Positions 18,419 to 26,806 are shown, counted from the stretch's first letter. The stretch is 64,000 nt of DNA from Capillimicrobium parvum (GCF_021172045.1 NZ_CP087164.1:558001-622000); one strand, 5' to 3'. The notes: generated from the letters alone by a model not told the origin. Program-made: numbers and translations.

Positions 18419-20889
18419 CGAGCGGCCTCCGCCGCCGCGCCCGCGCCGACCCCGTTCGTGGGCGCCGCACCGGCGGGCGTCCGGGCGGGACGCACGTCGA
18501 CGAGCGGGCCGGTCAGCTCGCTGGCCGAGCCGTCCTCGAGGCCGTCCTGCAGGAAGACCGAGCCCCGCGGCATCGCCTGGCGCAGTGCCACGGTGGCGTC
18601 GACCGAGCTGCCGTTCGTCGTCACCGTGACGCGCTGGCCCTCGGTGACGCCGAAGCTCTGGGCGTCGACCGGGGACATCTCGATGCGCTGGCGCGGCACG
18701 AGGAACATGAGCGCGGGCGAGTGCTCGACCTCGGGCGAGGCCCAGATGGAGCGGAAGGTCCCGAGGCGCAGGCGGCCGTTGGCCGCCGGCGGCGTGGGTG
18801 CGGGGCCGGGGGTCACCGCGGTGGCCGGCACGGGGAACGCGGAGGCCGCGGGGCGCTCCTGCCAGCGGATGCCGCGGCCGCCGATCTCGTCGTAGGTCAG
18901 GCCCGCGTAGAAGGGGACGGCCTCGGCGATCTGGCCGAGCGCCATGCCCGCCGTCATCACGCGCGTGTTCAGGCCGAGGCGCTGGGCGAGCTCCGCGAGG
19001 ACCTGCCACGTGTAACGGCCCTCGCCCTGGTGGCCGATCGCCGGGCGCACGCGCTGGATGCGCCCGTCCGGGTGCGTCAGCGTGCCGTCCTTCTCGGGGT
19101 AGGCCTCGGCGGGGAACACGACGTTGGCGTGCTCGCGGATGCCGGCGGTGAGGAACGAGGCGTGCGCGATGACCGTCGAGGCGCGCTCGAGGCCCTGGTC
19201 CCAGCGCTCGCGGTAGGGCAAGTCGCGCAGCGGGTCGACGCCCATCAGCCACGCGGCGACGAGCTCGCCGGACTCGAGGGCGGCGGCGATGCCGGCGGAG
19301 TCGTGGCCGGGCTTCTCGACCGGGTGCAGGCCGGGGCCGGCGTCCGGCAGCACGCCGATCTCGCGCAGCCCGCGGCCGTTGGCCGACGAGGGCACGACGA
19401 GCAGGCCGGCGCCGTCGCGGCCGCGCAGGCCGAGGGCGTCGGCGAGGGGCGCGAGCACGCCGCCCACGCGCTCGGAGGCGAGGACAACGACGTCCTCGCC
19501 GGCGGTCTGCAGCAGCTCGAGAACGGCACGGGCGTCGTTGCCCGGGTCGGCCTCGCCGCGCGCGGCGGCGGCCAGCTCGGCGGCGAAGGCGCGGCCGCCG
19601 CCGGGGGCGAACCGCACGGACAGCGCGGCGTTCGCGTCGAGCGACGACGGGCGTGCCGAGGCGACGACGAGCTTGACGCGGTTACGGCGCACGCCCTTGC
19701 GGATGCGCAGGTCGAGGATCGCCATCTCGTCGACGGGCTCGGTGTCGAGCACGACGACGGCATGGGCCCATTCGAGGTCGGGGACGGTCGCCTGCAGCGC
19801 CGGATCGGCGAGCGCGGCGAGCTCCTCGCGCGCGACCGGCGCCCGCTGGGAGTCGAGATGCGGCGAGCCGAGCGCCTCGCGCACGACGCGCTGGAGGAGG
19901 AAGCCCTCCTCGTTCGTCGTGCCGCCGCCGGCGATCGCGCCGACGCGGTGGCCGGCGCGCTGCAGGCCCTTCGCGGCCTCCTCGAACGCCCGCTCCCACG
20001 AGACCGGGCGCAGCTCGCCACCGTCGCGCACCATCGGGCGAGTGATGCGCTCGTCGACGTGCACCGACTGGTAGGCGAAGCGGCCGCGGTCGCACAGCCA
20101 CCCGTCGTCGACCTCGGGGTTGTCGCGCGCGAGAACGCGCAGGACGCGGTCGTCGCGGACGGTCAGCGTGACGTTGCACTGGCCCGGGCACAGGTTGCAG
20201 GTCGTGCCGGAGCCCTCGATGTCCCACGGGCGCGCGCGGAAGCGGTAGGGCTGGCTCGTCAGCGCCCCCACGGGGCACAGCTCGATGATGTTGCCGCTGA
20301 ACGGCGCGACGTACGGGTGGCCGTCGAAGGTGGCGACGTACGTGTCGGCGCCGCGCTCCTGCAGGACCAGCTGGTAGTCCTCGGCGACCTCCTGCGAGTA
20401 GCGCACGCAGCGGTAGCAGAGGATGCAGCGCTCGCGGTCGATCGCGATGAGGGGGCTGAGCTCGAGCGGCTTCTGGAAGTGGCGCTTGGGCTCGATGAAC
20501 CGCGAGCGCCCGCCGCCCCAGCCGAAGGAGATGTCCTGCAGGGGGCACTCGCCCCCCTTGTCGCAGACCGGGCAGTCCAGCGGGTGGTTGATCAGCAGGA
20601 ACTCGACGACCGCCTGCTGGGCCTCGTGGACGCGCTGCGTCTGCGTGTGGACGACCATGCCGTCCTTGACCGGCGTGGAGCAGCCGGTCTGCAACTTCGG
20701 GATGCCCTCGATCTCGACGAGGCACATGCGGCACGCGCCGACGGGCTGGCCGAGCTTCGGCTCGTAGCAGAAGACGGGGATCTCGACGTCCCCGTGTTTG
20801 GCGGCGTCGACGAGCATCATGTTCTCGGGCGCCTGGACCTCGCGGCCGTCGATCGAGAAGGTGATCGTCTTGATCTCAGGACGCGGCAC
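18415..20889 (-). CDS. nuoG: NADH-quinone oxidoreductase subunit G
   Basis: An 824-residue Fe-S subunit. The N-terminal ferredoxin domain has CYEPKLGQPVGACRMC near residue 36 ([2Fe-2S] N1b), then CPVCDKGGECPLQD near 107, and CILCYRCVRYSQE near 148 for [4Fe-4S] clusters. The molybdopterin-oxidoreductase-like part starts with CNLCPGQCN near 228 (N7-type site). The C-terminus is a molydopterin-dinucleotide-binding-like domain and an Ala-rich tail ending AEAAR. GTG at 20889 is chosen because it touches the nuoF stop and gives the standard start (VPRPEIKTITFSIDG). Confidence 0.95.
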   Translation of the reverse strand: MPRPEIKTITFSIDGREVQAPENMMLVDAAKHGDVEIPVFCYEPKLGQPVGACRMCLVEIEGIPKLQTGCSTPVKDGMVVHTQTQRVHEAQQAVVEFLLINHPLDCPVCDKGGECPLQDISFGWGGGRSRFIEPKRHFQKPLELSPLIAIDRERCILCYRCVRYSQEVAEDYQLVLQERGADTYVATFDGHPYVAPFSGNIIELCPVGALTSQPYRFRARPWDIEGSGTTCNLCPGQCNVTLTVRDDRVLRVLARDNPEVDDGWLCDRGRFAYQSVHVDERITRPMVRDGGELRPVSWERAFEEAAKGLQRAGHRVGAIAGGGTTNEEGFLLQRVVREALGSPHLDSQRAPVAREELAALADPALQATVPDLEWAHAVVVLDTEPVDEMAILDLRIRKGVRRNRVKLVVASARPSSLDANAALSVRFAPGGGRAFAAELAAAARGEADPGNDARAVLELLQTAGEDVVVLASERVGGVLAPLADALGLRGRDGAGLLVVPSSANGRGLREIGVLPDAGPGLHPVEKPGHDSAGIAAALESGELVAAWLMGVDPLRDLPYRERWDQGLERASTVIAHASFLTAGIREHANVVFPAEAYPEKDGTLTHPDGRIQRVRPAIGHQGEGRYTWQVLAELAQRLGLNTRVMTAGMALGQIAEAVPFYAGLTYDEIGGRGIRWQERPAASAFPVPATAVTPGPAPTPPAANGRLRLGTFRSIWASPEVEHSPALMFLVPRQRIEMSPVDAQSFGVTEGQRVTVTTNGSSVDATVALRQAMPRGSVFLQDGLEDGSASELTGPLVDVRPARTPAGAAPTNGVGAGAAAEAAR

Positions 20890-22205
20890 TACGCCACAGC
20901 CCCCTGGATGAGCGGCAGCTCCGGCTCGGGGAACGCGGCGGTGGCGAGATCGGCCTCCACCCGGCGGGCCTCGATGTACGCCTCGAACTCGTCGCGGAAC
21001 TTCTCGACCATCGAGCCGATCGGCATCGCCATCGCGTCGCCCAGCACGCACAGGCAGTGGCCGATGATGTTCGTGCAGACGGAGGCCATGATGTCGAGGT
21101 CCATGGGCGTGGCCTCGCCGGCCTTCATCCGCTCGAGCATCTTCACGGTCCAGTTCGTCCCCTCGCGGCAGGGCGTGCACTTGCCGCAGGACTCGTGGCG
21201 GTAGAAGTAGGCGGTCTTGTAGGCGACGTCGACGACGGAGGTGGAGTCGTCGACCACGATGATCGCGCCGGAGCCGAGCATCGAGCCCGCCTTGGCCATC
21301 GTGTCGAAGTCGTAGGCGAGGTCGAGGTCGTCCTTCGTCAGGACCGGCGAGCTCGAGCCGCCCGGGAACCACAGCTTGACGTCGCGCCCCTCGGGCGGGC
21401 CGCCGGCGAGGCCGTAGATGATCTCGCGCGAGGACACGCCGAGCTCGATCTCGTAGTTGCCGGGCCGGCGCACGTGGCCGGAGACGGAGACGAGCTTCGT
21501 GCCGGTCGACGTCTCGGTGCCGAGCTTCGCGTACTCCTCGCCGCCCATCTTGATGATGAACGGGACGGTGGAGAGCGTCTCGACGTTGTTGATCAGCGTC
21601 GGCCCCTGGTACAGGCCCTGGTTGGCCGGGAACGGCGGCTTGAGGCGCGGGTTGCCGCGCTTGCCCTCGAGCGAGTCGAGCAGCGCCGTCTCCTCGCCGC
21701 AGATGTAGGCGCCCGCGCCGCGGTGCACGACGAGGCTGAGCGAGTGCTCGGAGCCGAGGATGTGCTCGCCCAGGAAGCCGGCGGCCTCGGCCTCGGCCAG
21801 GGCGGCGTCGAGGATGTCGGCCTGCAGGACGTACTCGCCGCGGATGTAGATGAACGCCTTGTTCGCGCCCGCCGCGTACGAGGCGATGATGATCCCCTCG
21901 ATCAGCAGGTGCGGGTTCTTCTGCATGATCTCGCGGTCCTTGAACGTGCCCGGCTCGGACTCGTCCGCGTTGCAGCAGAGGTAGATGTCCATCGCGCCCT
22001 TGGGCAGGAAGCTGACCTTCTTGCCCATGGCGAAGCCGGCGCCGCCGCGGCCGCGCAGGCCGGACGCCAGCAGGTTGTTGAGCACCGCCTCGCGCGGCAT
22101 GCCGAGCGCTCGCTTGAGCTGCTCGTAGCCGCCGCGGCGGCGGTAGACGTCCATCGTGTTCAGGCCGGGCTCGTCGATGTCCCGGAAGAGGAGCTTGTCG
22201 GCCAT
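20889..22205 (-). CDS. nuoF: NADH-quinone oxidoreductase subunit F (NADH and FMN binding)
   Basis: The 438-residue flavoprotein has the FMN/NADH motif SGLRGRGGAGFAMGKK near residue 47, a Gly-rich FMN region ICGEETALLDSLEGKRG near 168, and the [4Fe-4S] N3 motif ESCGKCTPCREGT near 338 with its fourth Cys in the GHCLC segment near 385. It takes hydride from NADH. ATG at 22205 lies 2 bp after the nuoE stop. Full length compared with the family. Confidence 0.96.
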   Translation of the reverse strand: MADKLLFRDIDEPGLNTMDVYRRRGGYEQLKRALGMPREAVLNNLLASGLRGRGGAGFAMGKKVSFLPKGAMDIYLCCNADESEPGTFKDREIMQKNPHLLIEGIIIASYAAGANKAFIYIRGEYVLQADILDAALAEAEAAGFLGEHILGSEHSLSLVVHRGAGAYICGEETALLDSLEGKRGNPRLKPPFPANQGLYQGPTLINNVETLSTVPFIIKMGGEEYAKLGTETSTGTKLVSVSGHVRRPGNYEIELGVSSREIIYGLAGGPPEGRDVKLWFPGGSSSPVLTKDDLDLAYDFDTMAKAGSMLGSGAIIVVDDSTSVVDVAYKTAYFYRHESCGKCTPCREGTNWTVKMLERMKAGEATPMDLDIMASVCTNIIGHCLCVLGDAMAMPIGSMVEKFRDEFEAYIEARRVEADLATAAFPEPELPLIQGAVA

Positions 22206-22207
22206 GG

Positions 22208-23050
22208 TCAGGCGGGATCCTCTCGCTCGTCGAACTGCTCGGGCGCCTGCTCGATCGGCGCGGTCGGGCCGGGCGCGTCACGACCCTGCGTCGTCCCCCC
22301 ACTCGACCGGTCCGGATCGCCGACCCGTCGATCGGGGGCCGCCATCTCGGCGCCGTAGCTCGTCGGCGCGGGCGGCAGCGAGGCGTCGGCGGTCGCGGCG
22401 TGCGGCATCCCGGCCGCCTGGTCGCGCGCGCCGCTGTCCATCGGCAGCGACTCGGCGTACGGCCGGTAGCGCAGCTGCTTGCGCTCGAGTGGCGGCCGGC
22501 CGCCGCGGACGTCGGCGATGAGCTCGTCGACCTCGTCGAGCTCGATCGGGCCGACGTAGACGCCGTCGACGGAGGCCATCGGCGCGATGTCGCACGCGCC
22601 GAGGCACTCGAAGTGGCGCAGGTTGATGTCCGGGTCGTCGTCGCCGACCGCGTCGTGCAGGCGCTCGTAGAGCTCGTCGGCGCCGTTGAGCGAGCACGAG
22701 ATGTTCGTGCAGACGTACACGCGATGGCGGCCGACCGGCTTCGTGTCGAGCATGTCGTAGAACGTGGCGACCGCGGTCAGGTACCCCGGCGTGAGGCGCA
22801 TGACGCAGGCGACCTGGTCGATCGCCTCGGGCGAGCACCAGCCGTGCAGGCGCTGGGCGGCGAAGAGCGCCGGCAGCACGGCGGAGCGGCGGTCCGGGTA
22901 CTTGGCCATCGCCGCCTCGATCTGGGCGCGCAGGTCGTCGGGGACCGGCGTCGTCGCCGGGTCGGGGATCGGCGCCGGGTCCTTCGTGAGGTCGACCGGG
23001 TCGTCCCATCCGGGCACGCGGGACCCATGTGCGTAGCGCGGGACCTGCAT
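22208..23050 (-). CDS. nuoE: NADH-quinone oxidoreductase subunit E with C-terminal extension
   Basis: The thioredoxin-like [2Fe-2S] subunit. Cluster ligands are visible as CTNISC near residue 118 and ECLGACD near 154. Most NuoE proteins are 160-180 residues; this one is 280 and the last ~85 residues (after PPLERKQLRYRPYAESLP) are Pro/Ala/Asp-rich and look disordered. ATG at 23050 gives a short leader before the usual domain; an internal start is possible. It begins 2 bp after the nuoD stop. Confidence 0.92.
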   Translation of the reverse strand: MQVPRYAHGSRVPGWDDPVDLTKDPAPIPDPATTPVPDDLRAQIEAAMAKYPDRRSAVLPALFAAQRLHGWCSPEAIDQVACVMRLTPGYLTAVATFYDMLDTKPVGRHRVYVCTNISCSLNGADELYERLHDAVGDDDPDINLRHFECLGACDIAPMASVDGVYVGPIELDEVDELIADVRGGRPPLERKQLRYRPYAESLPMDSGARDQAAGMPHAATADASLPPAPTSYGAEMAAPDRRVGDPDRSSGGTTQGRDAPGPTAPIEQAPEQFDEREDPA

Positions 23051-23052
23051 GG

Positions 23053-24324
23053 CTATCGGTCGATACCGCCGAGGATCGGGTCCAGCATCGCGAGGGTGGC
23101 GATGAAGTCGGCGATGTACGCGTCGCGGACCATCGGGCGCACGGCCTGGAGGTTGACGAAGGACGGATCGCGCATGTGGACGCGGGCGGGCTTGCTCGAT
23201 CCGTCGGAGCGCACGAAGACGCCGTACTCGCCGCGCGGGCCCTCGATCGGGTAGTAGACCTCGCCCGGCGGGACGCGGAAGCCCTCGGTCACCAGCTTGA
23301 AGTGGTGGATGAGCGCCTCCATCGAGGTCGCCAGCTCATGGCGTGGCGGCAGCACGACCTTGCGGTCGTCGGCGATGTGCGGGCCCTCGGGGAGGCCGTC
23401 GAGGGCCTGTTCGATGATCCGGCAGGACTCGTAGACCTCCGCGACGCGCACGGCGTAGCGGTCCCAGTTGTCGCCCTTGGTGCCGATCGGGATGTTGAAC
23501 TCGAAGTCCTCGTAGCTCGAGTAGGGCGAGGCCTTGCGCAGGTCCCACGGGTTGCCGGCCGCGCGCAGCAACGGGCCGGTGACGCCCAGCGAGAGCAGCG
23601 TCTCGGCGTCGACGGGGCAGACGTCGCGCATGCGGTTGAGGAAGATCTCGTTCTTGGAGAGCAGCGCCTGGAAGTCGTCGGCCGCCTTCGGCATGCGCTT
23701 GAGGAACGTGCGGCAGTTGGCCTCGAAGCCGGCCGGGATGTCCTCGATGACGCCGCCGACCTGGATGTAGCGCGTGTGCATGCGCTGGCCCGAGGACTGC
23801 TCGAAGAGGTCGAGGATCGTCTCGCGCTCGCGGAAGCAGTACCAGAACATCGACATCGCGCCGAGGTCCAGGCCGGACGTGCCGAGCCAGACCATGTGGC
23901 TCATGATCCGGCACAGCTCGAGATGGATGACGCGCAGGTACTGGGCGCGCTTGGGGACCTCGAGATCGAGAAGCGTCTCCACCGCGCCGCAGAACGCCTG
24001 CGCGTTGAAGTAGTACGCGAGGTAGTCCATCCGCTCGAGGACGGGGATGACCTTCCAGTAGCTCTTCTGCTCGGCGGTCTTCTCGATGCCGGTGTGGACG
24101 TAGCCGATGATCGGCTTGACGTCGCGGACGACCTCGCCCTCGAGCGTCGTCAGCAGGCGCAGGACCCCGTGCGTGGCGGGGTGGTGCGGTCCCATGTTCA
24201 GCGTGAGCAGCTCCTGCTCGCCGCCGTGGTACTCGCCGAGCTGCTGCTCGATCGGCGCGAGGTCGATCGACTCCTCGCGCTTGCGGTAATCGCTGACGAT
24301 GGTGGTGGTCGTCACGTCGCTCAC
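23053..24324 (-). CDS. nuoD: NADH-quinone oxidoreductase subunit D
   Basis: The 423-residue 49-kDa-type subunit that forms the quinone site with NuoB. Family blocks include LNMGPHHPATHGVLRLL near residue 43, GYVHTGIEKTAEQKSY near 75, MDYLAYYFNAQAF near 98 and the C-terminal IATLAMLDPILGGIDR. NuoC is a separate gene here, not fused as in enterobacteria. GTG at 24324 overlaps the stop of a single 19-codon micro-ORF (GTGA) that separates it from nuoC. Confidence 0.96.
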   Translation of the reverse strand: MSDVTTTTIVSDYRKREESIDLAPIEQQLGEYHGGEQELLTLNMGPHHPATHGVLRLLTTLEGEVVRDVKPIIGYVHTGIEKTAEQKSYWKVIPVLERMDYLAYYFNAQAFCGAVETLLDLEVPKRAQYLRVIHLELCRIMSHMVWLGTSGLDLGAMSMFWYCFRERETILDLFEQSSGQRMHTRYIQVGGVIEDIPAGFEANCRTFLKRMPKAADDFQALLSKNEIFLNRMRDVCPVDAETLLSLGVTGPLLRAAGNPWDLRKASPYSSYEDFEFNIPIGTKGDNWDRYAVRVAEVYESCRIIEQALDGLPEGPHIADDRKVVLPPRHELATSMEALIHHFKLVTEGFRVPPGEVYYPIEGPRGEYGVFVRSDGSSKPARVHMRDPSFVNLQAVRPMVRDAYIADFIATLAMLDPILGGIDR

Positions 24325-24380
24325 GAAGAGCGCTCCCGCCGGGTCGAAGCGTGGGTGTGTGAGGACCCGCGGGGTCTCAC
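24321..24380 (-). CDS. 19-residue micro-ORF between nuoC and nuoD (single copy of the 56-bp unit)
   Basis: Reads [19 protein letters not shown] from GTG at 24380. The GTG overlaps the nuoC stop and the TGA overlaps the nuoD start, both as GTGA. Same exact length and N-terminal pattern (MRP-GSS--T) as the peptides at nuoG/nuoH and nuoJ/nuoK, with Arg in place of Cys at residue 4. The start-codon hairpin is kept (arms GTGAGACCC and GGGTCCTCAC with loop CGC). This is the most diverged copy, so probably the oldest. Translation is not shown. Confidence 0.45.
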   Translation of the reverse strand: MRPRGSSHTHASTRRERSS

Positions 24381-24925
24381 GCGGGCGTCTCGCTTCCCTT
24401 GTGGGGCCGGTCCACGCCGATCGTGTAGTCGAGGTCGTCGGCCTGCTGGTGGGTGAAGAGGACGGGCTCGCCGCCGATCGGGAAGTCGCGCCGCTGCGGG
24501 TGGCCCTCGTAGTCCTCGGGCATGAGGATCCGGCGCAGGTCCGGGTGACCGTCGAAGATCACGCCGAACATGTCGTAGACCTCGCGCTCCTGGTGGTTGG
24601 CGGTCGGCCAGTCGGGCGTGACGGACTCGACGTTCGGTGCGTCGAGCGGGACGCGCAGGCGCACGGTCAGGCGGTCGTACTCGTACATGTTCAGCAGCTC
24701 GTACTGCACGCCGAGGCGAGGCTCCTCGGGGTAGTAGTCGAGGCCGTGCACCGACGCGAGGAACGAGAAGCCCCTGTCCTTGAGGAACTGCAGGGTGGCG
24801 CGGATGCGCGCCGGGGCGACGTCGATGGCGCCCTTGTCGCGGAAGTGCAGCGTGCCCAGGACGGCGTCGGGATGCGCCTCGCGCAGGTCGCCCGCGAGCA
24901 GTTCCAGGCCGGTCGCGTCAGGCAC
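24377..24925 (-). CDS. nuoC: NADH-quinone oxidoreductase subunit C
   Basis: A 182-residue 30-kDa-type subunit with the signature [37 protein letters not shown] (in parts, about residues 128-162), which packs against NuoB and NuoD in the peripheral arm. GTG at 24925 was chosen as the first start in frame; it overlaps nuoB by 8 bp. The first ~20 residues are variable. Its stop overlaps the single 56-bp micro-ORF unit. Confidence 0.95.
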   Translation of the reverse strand: MPDATGLELLAGDLREAHPDAVLGTLHFRDKGAIDVAPARIRATLQFLKDRGFSFLASVHGLDYYPEEPRLGVQYELLNMYEYDRLTVRLRVPLDAPNVESVTPDWPTANHQEREVYDMFGVIFDGHPDLRRILMPEDYEGHPQRRDFPIGGEPVLFTHQQADDLDYTIGVDRPHKGSETPA

Positions 24926-25595
24926 CGGCGGAGCCCGGGGGTCGTTTGAGCACGTTCACCGCGGCGTCGGCGCCGGGGTCCTGGAGGTCGCCCACGATCT
25001 CCTCGGTGCCGCGCGCCTCGTAGCGGTCGCGCCAGCCCATCGCGGGGTCGTCCTGGATCATCTGGCGCAGCTTGAGGATGCCATGCATGAGCGCCTCGGG
25101 CCGGGGCGGGCAGCCGGGGACGTGCACGTCGACCGGCATGAACTTGTCGGCCGGGACGATCGCGTAGTTGTTGAAGACGCCCATCGACGACGAGCAGGCG
25201 CCCATGGCGATCGCCCACTTCGGCTCGAGCATCTGGTCGTAGATGCGGCGGACGATCGGCGCCATCTTGATGCTGATGCGCCCGGACAGGATCAGGAGGT
25301 CGGCCTGGCGCGGGGAGGCGCGGAACGCCTCGGCGCCGAAGCGGGCGATGTCCACGCGCGCGCCGACGACGGACATCATCTCGATGGCACAGCAGGCGAG
25401 CCCGAACGTCGCCGGGAACAGCGCGTTGCCGCGGGCCCAGTTGAGCGCCTTGTCGAGCGTCGTGGTCAGCACGCGCTCCTCGACGTACTTGTCGAGGTCG
25501 GCGCCCTCGAGGTCGCCGCGCAGGGCGTCGCGGGCACGGATCCCGCGGGCGCGGAAGTCCGCGGGGTCGGCGATCTTCTGGCGGACTATCTCCAT
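24918..25595 (-). CDS. nuoB: NADH-quinone oxidoreductase subunit B ([4Fe-4S] N2)
   Basis: The 225-residue subunit carrying the terminal cluster N2. Ligands are seen in [12 protein letters not shown] (tandem Cys near residue 76), [13 protein letters not shown] near 141 and [17 protein letters not shown] near 168. The C-terminal ~40 residues extend beyond many homologues and are charged. ATG at 25595 overlaps nuoA by 10 bp and gives the standard N-terminus. The upstream in-frame region belongs to nuoA and is not part of this gene. Confidence 0.95.
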   Translation of the reverse strand: MEIVRQKIADPADFRARGIRARDALRGDLEGADLDKYVEERVLTTTLDKALNWARGNALFPATFGLACCAIEMMSVVGARVDIARFGAEAFRASPRQADLLILSGRISIKMAPIVRRIYDQMLEPKWAIAMGACSSSMGVFNNYAIVPADKFMPVDVHVPGCPPRPEALMHGILKLRQMIQDDPAMGWRDRYEARGTEEIVGDLQDPGADAAVNVLKRPPGSAGA

Positions 25596-25945
25596 GAGAG
25601 GGCGCCCCGGCGCCAGACGTAGACGAAGGCCACGGTCAGCAGCGCGATGAACGTGATCGTCTCGTACATCGCGAATGTCCCGAAGTCGCGCAGCCGAACC
25701 GCGATCGGGAACAGGAAGATGACCTCGATGTCGAAGAGGATGAAGAGCATCGCGATCATGTAGAAGCTGATCCCGAAGCGAAAGCCGCTCTTGACCTCGG
25801 AGGGCAGGCCGCACTCGTACGGCTCGGTCGTGTCCTTGCGCGCCTTGCCCTTCGGGCCGAGCAGCGCGTTGATGTAGACGAAGAGCCCGCCGATGGCGCC
25901 GCCGAGCACCAGGAAGACGATCGCGGGCAGATAGGACCGAAGCAC
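25586..25945 (-). CDS. nuoA: NADH-quinone oxidoreductase subunit A
   Basis: A 119-residue three-helix membrane protein, first gene of the 14-gene complex I operon. It shows [38 protein letters not shown] in parts near residues 43-80, with the conserved Cys loop and Asp/Glu pair of the family. GTG at 25945 has a CGGAG sequence a few bases upstream. The order downstream is B, C, D, E, F, G, H, I, J, K, L, M, N, all on the minus strand. Confidence 0.95.
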   Translation of the reverse strand: MLRSYLPAIVFLVLGGAIGGLFVYINALLGPKGKARKDTTEPYECGLPSEVKSGFRFGISFYMIAMLFILFDIEVIFLFPIAVRLRDFGTFAMYETITFIALLTVAFVYVWRRGALSWR

Positions 25946-25954
25946 GGGCTCCGG

Positions 25955-25960
25955 GTTATA
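25955..25960 (-). promoter_or_regulatory. Possible -10 box of the nuo operon
   Basis: TATAAC on the minus strand, 9 bp before the nuoA GTG. If used, the mRNA would start almost at the start codon, giving a very short leader. No good -35 is visible at 17 bp, so the assignment is tentative. The divergent membrane-protein gene starts about 60 bp away on the other strand. Confidence 0.3.
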
Positions 25961-26017
25961 GCAGGGGCTTGTGCGATGTTGTTACTTAGTGCCACTAGTG
26001 ACGAAGATGAACGCGAG

Positions 26018-26470
26018 ATGAACGAGGTCGTCGTTGCGGCGGCGTGGGCGGCCGGCGGGGTGAACCTCGCCGCGGCGCTGTGGGGCGCCTGGCGCTGGTG
26101 GCAGGTCGAGCCGAGCCGGGTCTTCTGGGTCCTGCTGCGCGCCGGGCAGGCGGCGGCGCTGGCGTTCGCGCTGCTGTGCGGCGTGCTCGTGCTCGCCGGC
26201 CACAAGCCCGACGACGGCCTGTTCTGGGTGTACGTGCTCGTCCCGATCGCGGTCGCGTTCGTGGCTGAGCAGCTGCGGCTGGCCAGCGCGCAGACCGTCC
26301 TCGACGCGCGGGGGCTCGAGGACGCGAGCGCGGTCGGCGGCCTCCCGGCGGCCGACCAGCGCTCGGTCGTGCTGCAGATCGTGCGGCGCGAGATGGGGGT
26401 CATGGCGCTGAGCGCCGCGGCGATGGCGTTCCTGCTGGTGCGGGCGGCGACGACGGCTGCTGGGTTCTGA
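26018..26470 (+). CDS. Small membrane protein divergent from nuoA, hypothetical
   Basis: A 150-residue protein with four likely membrane helices: about residues 4-24, 43-64, 71-91 and 126-146, the second and third separated by a short loop (GHKPDDGL). The region between helices three and four (QTVLDARGLEDASAVGG) is polar. I do not recognise the family. ATG at 26018 is chosen over an in-frame ATG at 25976 because the extra 14 residues are acidic and fall in the nuoA promoter region. Divergence from nuoA suggests shared regulation only. Confidence 0.6.
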   Translation: MNEVVVAAAWAAGGVNLAAALWGAWRWWQVEPSRVFWVLLRAGQAAALAFALLCGVLVLAGHKPDDGLFWVYVLVPIAVAFVAEQLRLASAQTVLDARGLEDASAVGGLPAADQRSVVLQIVRREMGVMALSAAAMAFLLVRAATTAAGF

Positions 26471-26483
26471 GGCGCCGCGACCG

Positions 26484-26532
26484 GACGTGCGTCACTTTCT
26501 GCCCACCCCTCGGGACAAAGGTGACGCACGTC
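26484..26532 (-). repeat. 49-bp palindromic intergenic element, copy 2
   Basis: Inverse copy of the element at 9645-9693 with perfect 11-bp ends GACGTGCGTCA and TGACGCACGTC. The middle differs at two of 27 bases. It begins 13 bp after the stop of the small membrane protein. Its right end overlaps the start of a 58-bp tandem repeat at 26525. Confidence 0.85.
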
Positions 26533-26640
26533 CCGCCGCGTCCGCCCGCGGACGCGCAGCGGCGCGGGCCGGGCGGCCCCGGCGCACGTCCCGCCGCGTC
26601 CGCCCGCGGACGCGCAGCGGCGCGGGCCGGGCGGCCCCGG
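26525..26640 (+). repeat. Two exact tandem copies of a 58-bp GC-rich unit
   Basis: Copies at 26525-26582 and 26583-26640 are identical. Each contains an internal inverted repeat (CGCGTCCG and CGGACGCG). The first copy starts inside the right arm of the 49-bp element, sharing CGCACGTC, so the duplication seems to have used the end of that element. The gap 26471-26806 otherwise shows no convincing gene and presumably contains the promoter of the cytochrome gene. Confidence 0.9.
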
Positions 26641-26806
26641 CGGAAGTTCGGTTCCCGGCGCCGGCCGCGGTTGCCGCCGTTCCTCGCGGCCGCGGATCGC
26701 CGATACGCCAATTGCGGCCTTCAGGGATCGGCCGGCGCCGGGGACGATCGTGGTTTTCGCCGCCGAGGGCCGTGCTCCTACGTGCTTGCGTATGATCCGC
26801 CCCCGC

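Noticed and set aside
26525-26640. CRISPR or minisatellite locus
   Set aside because: Only two copies, no spacers; a simple tandem duplication explains it.
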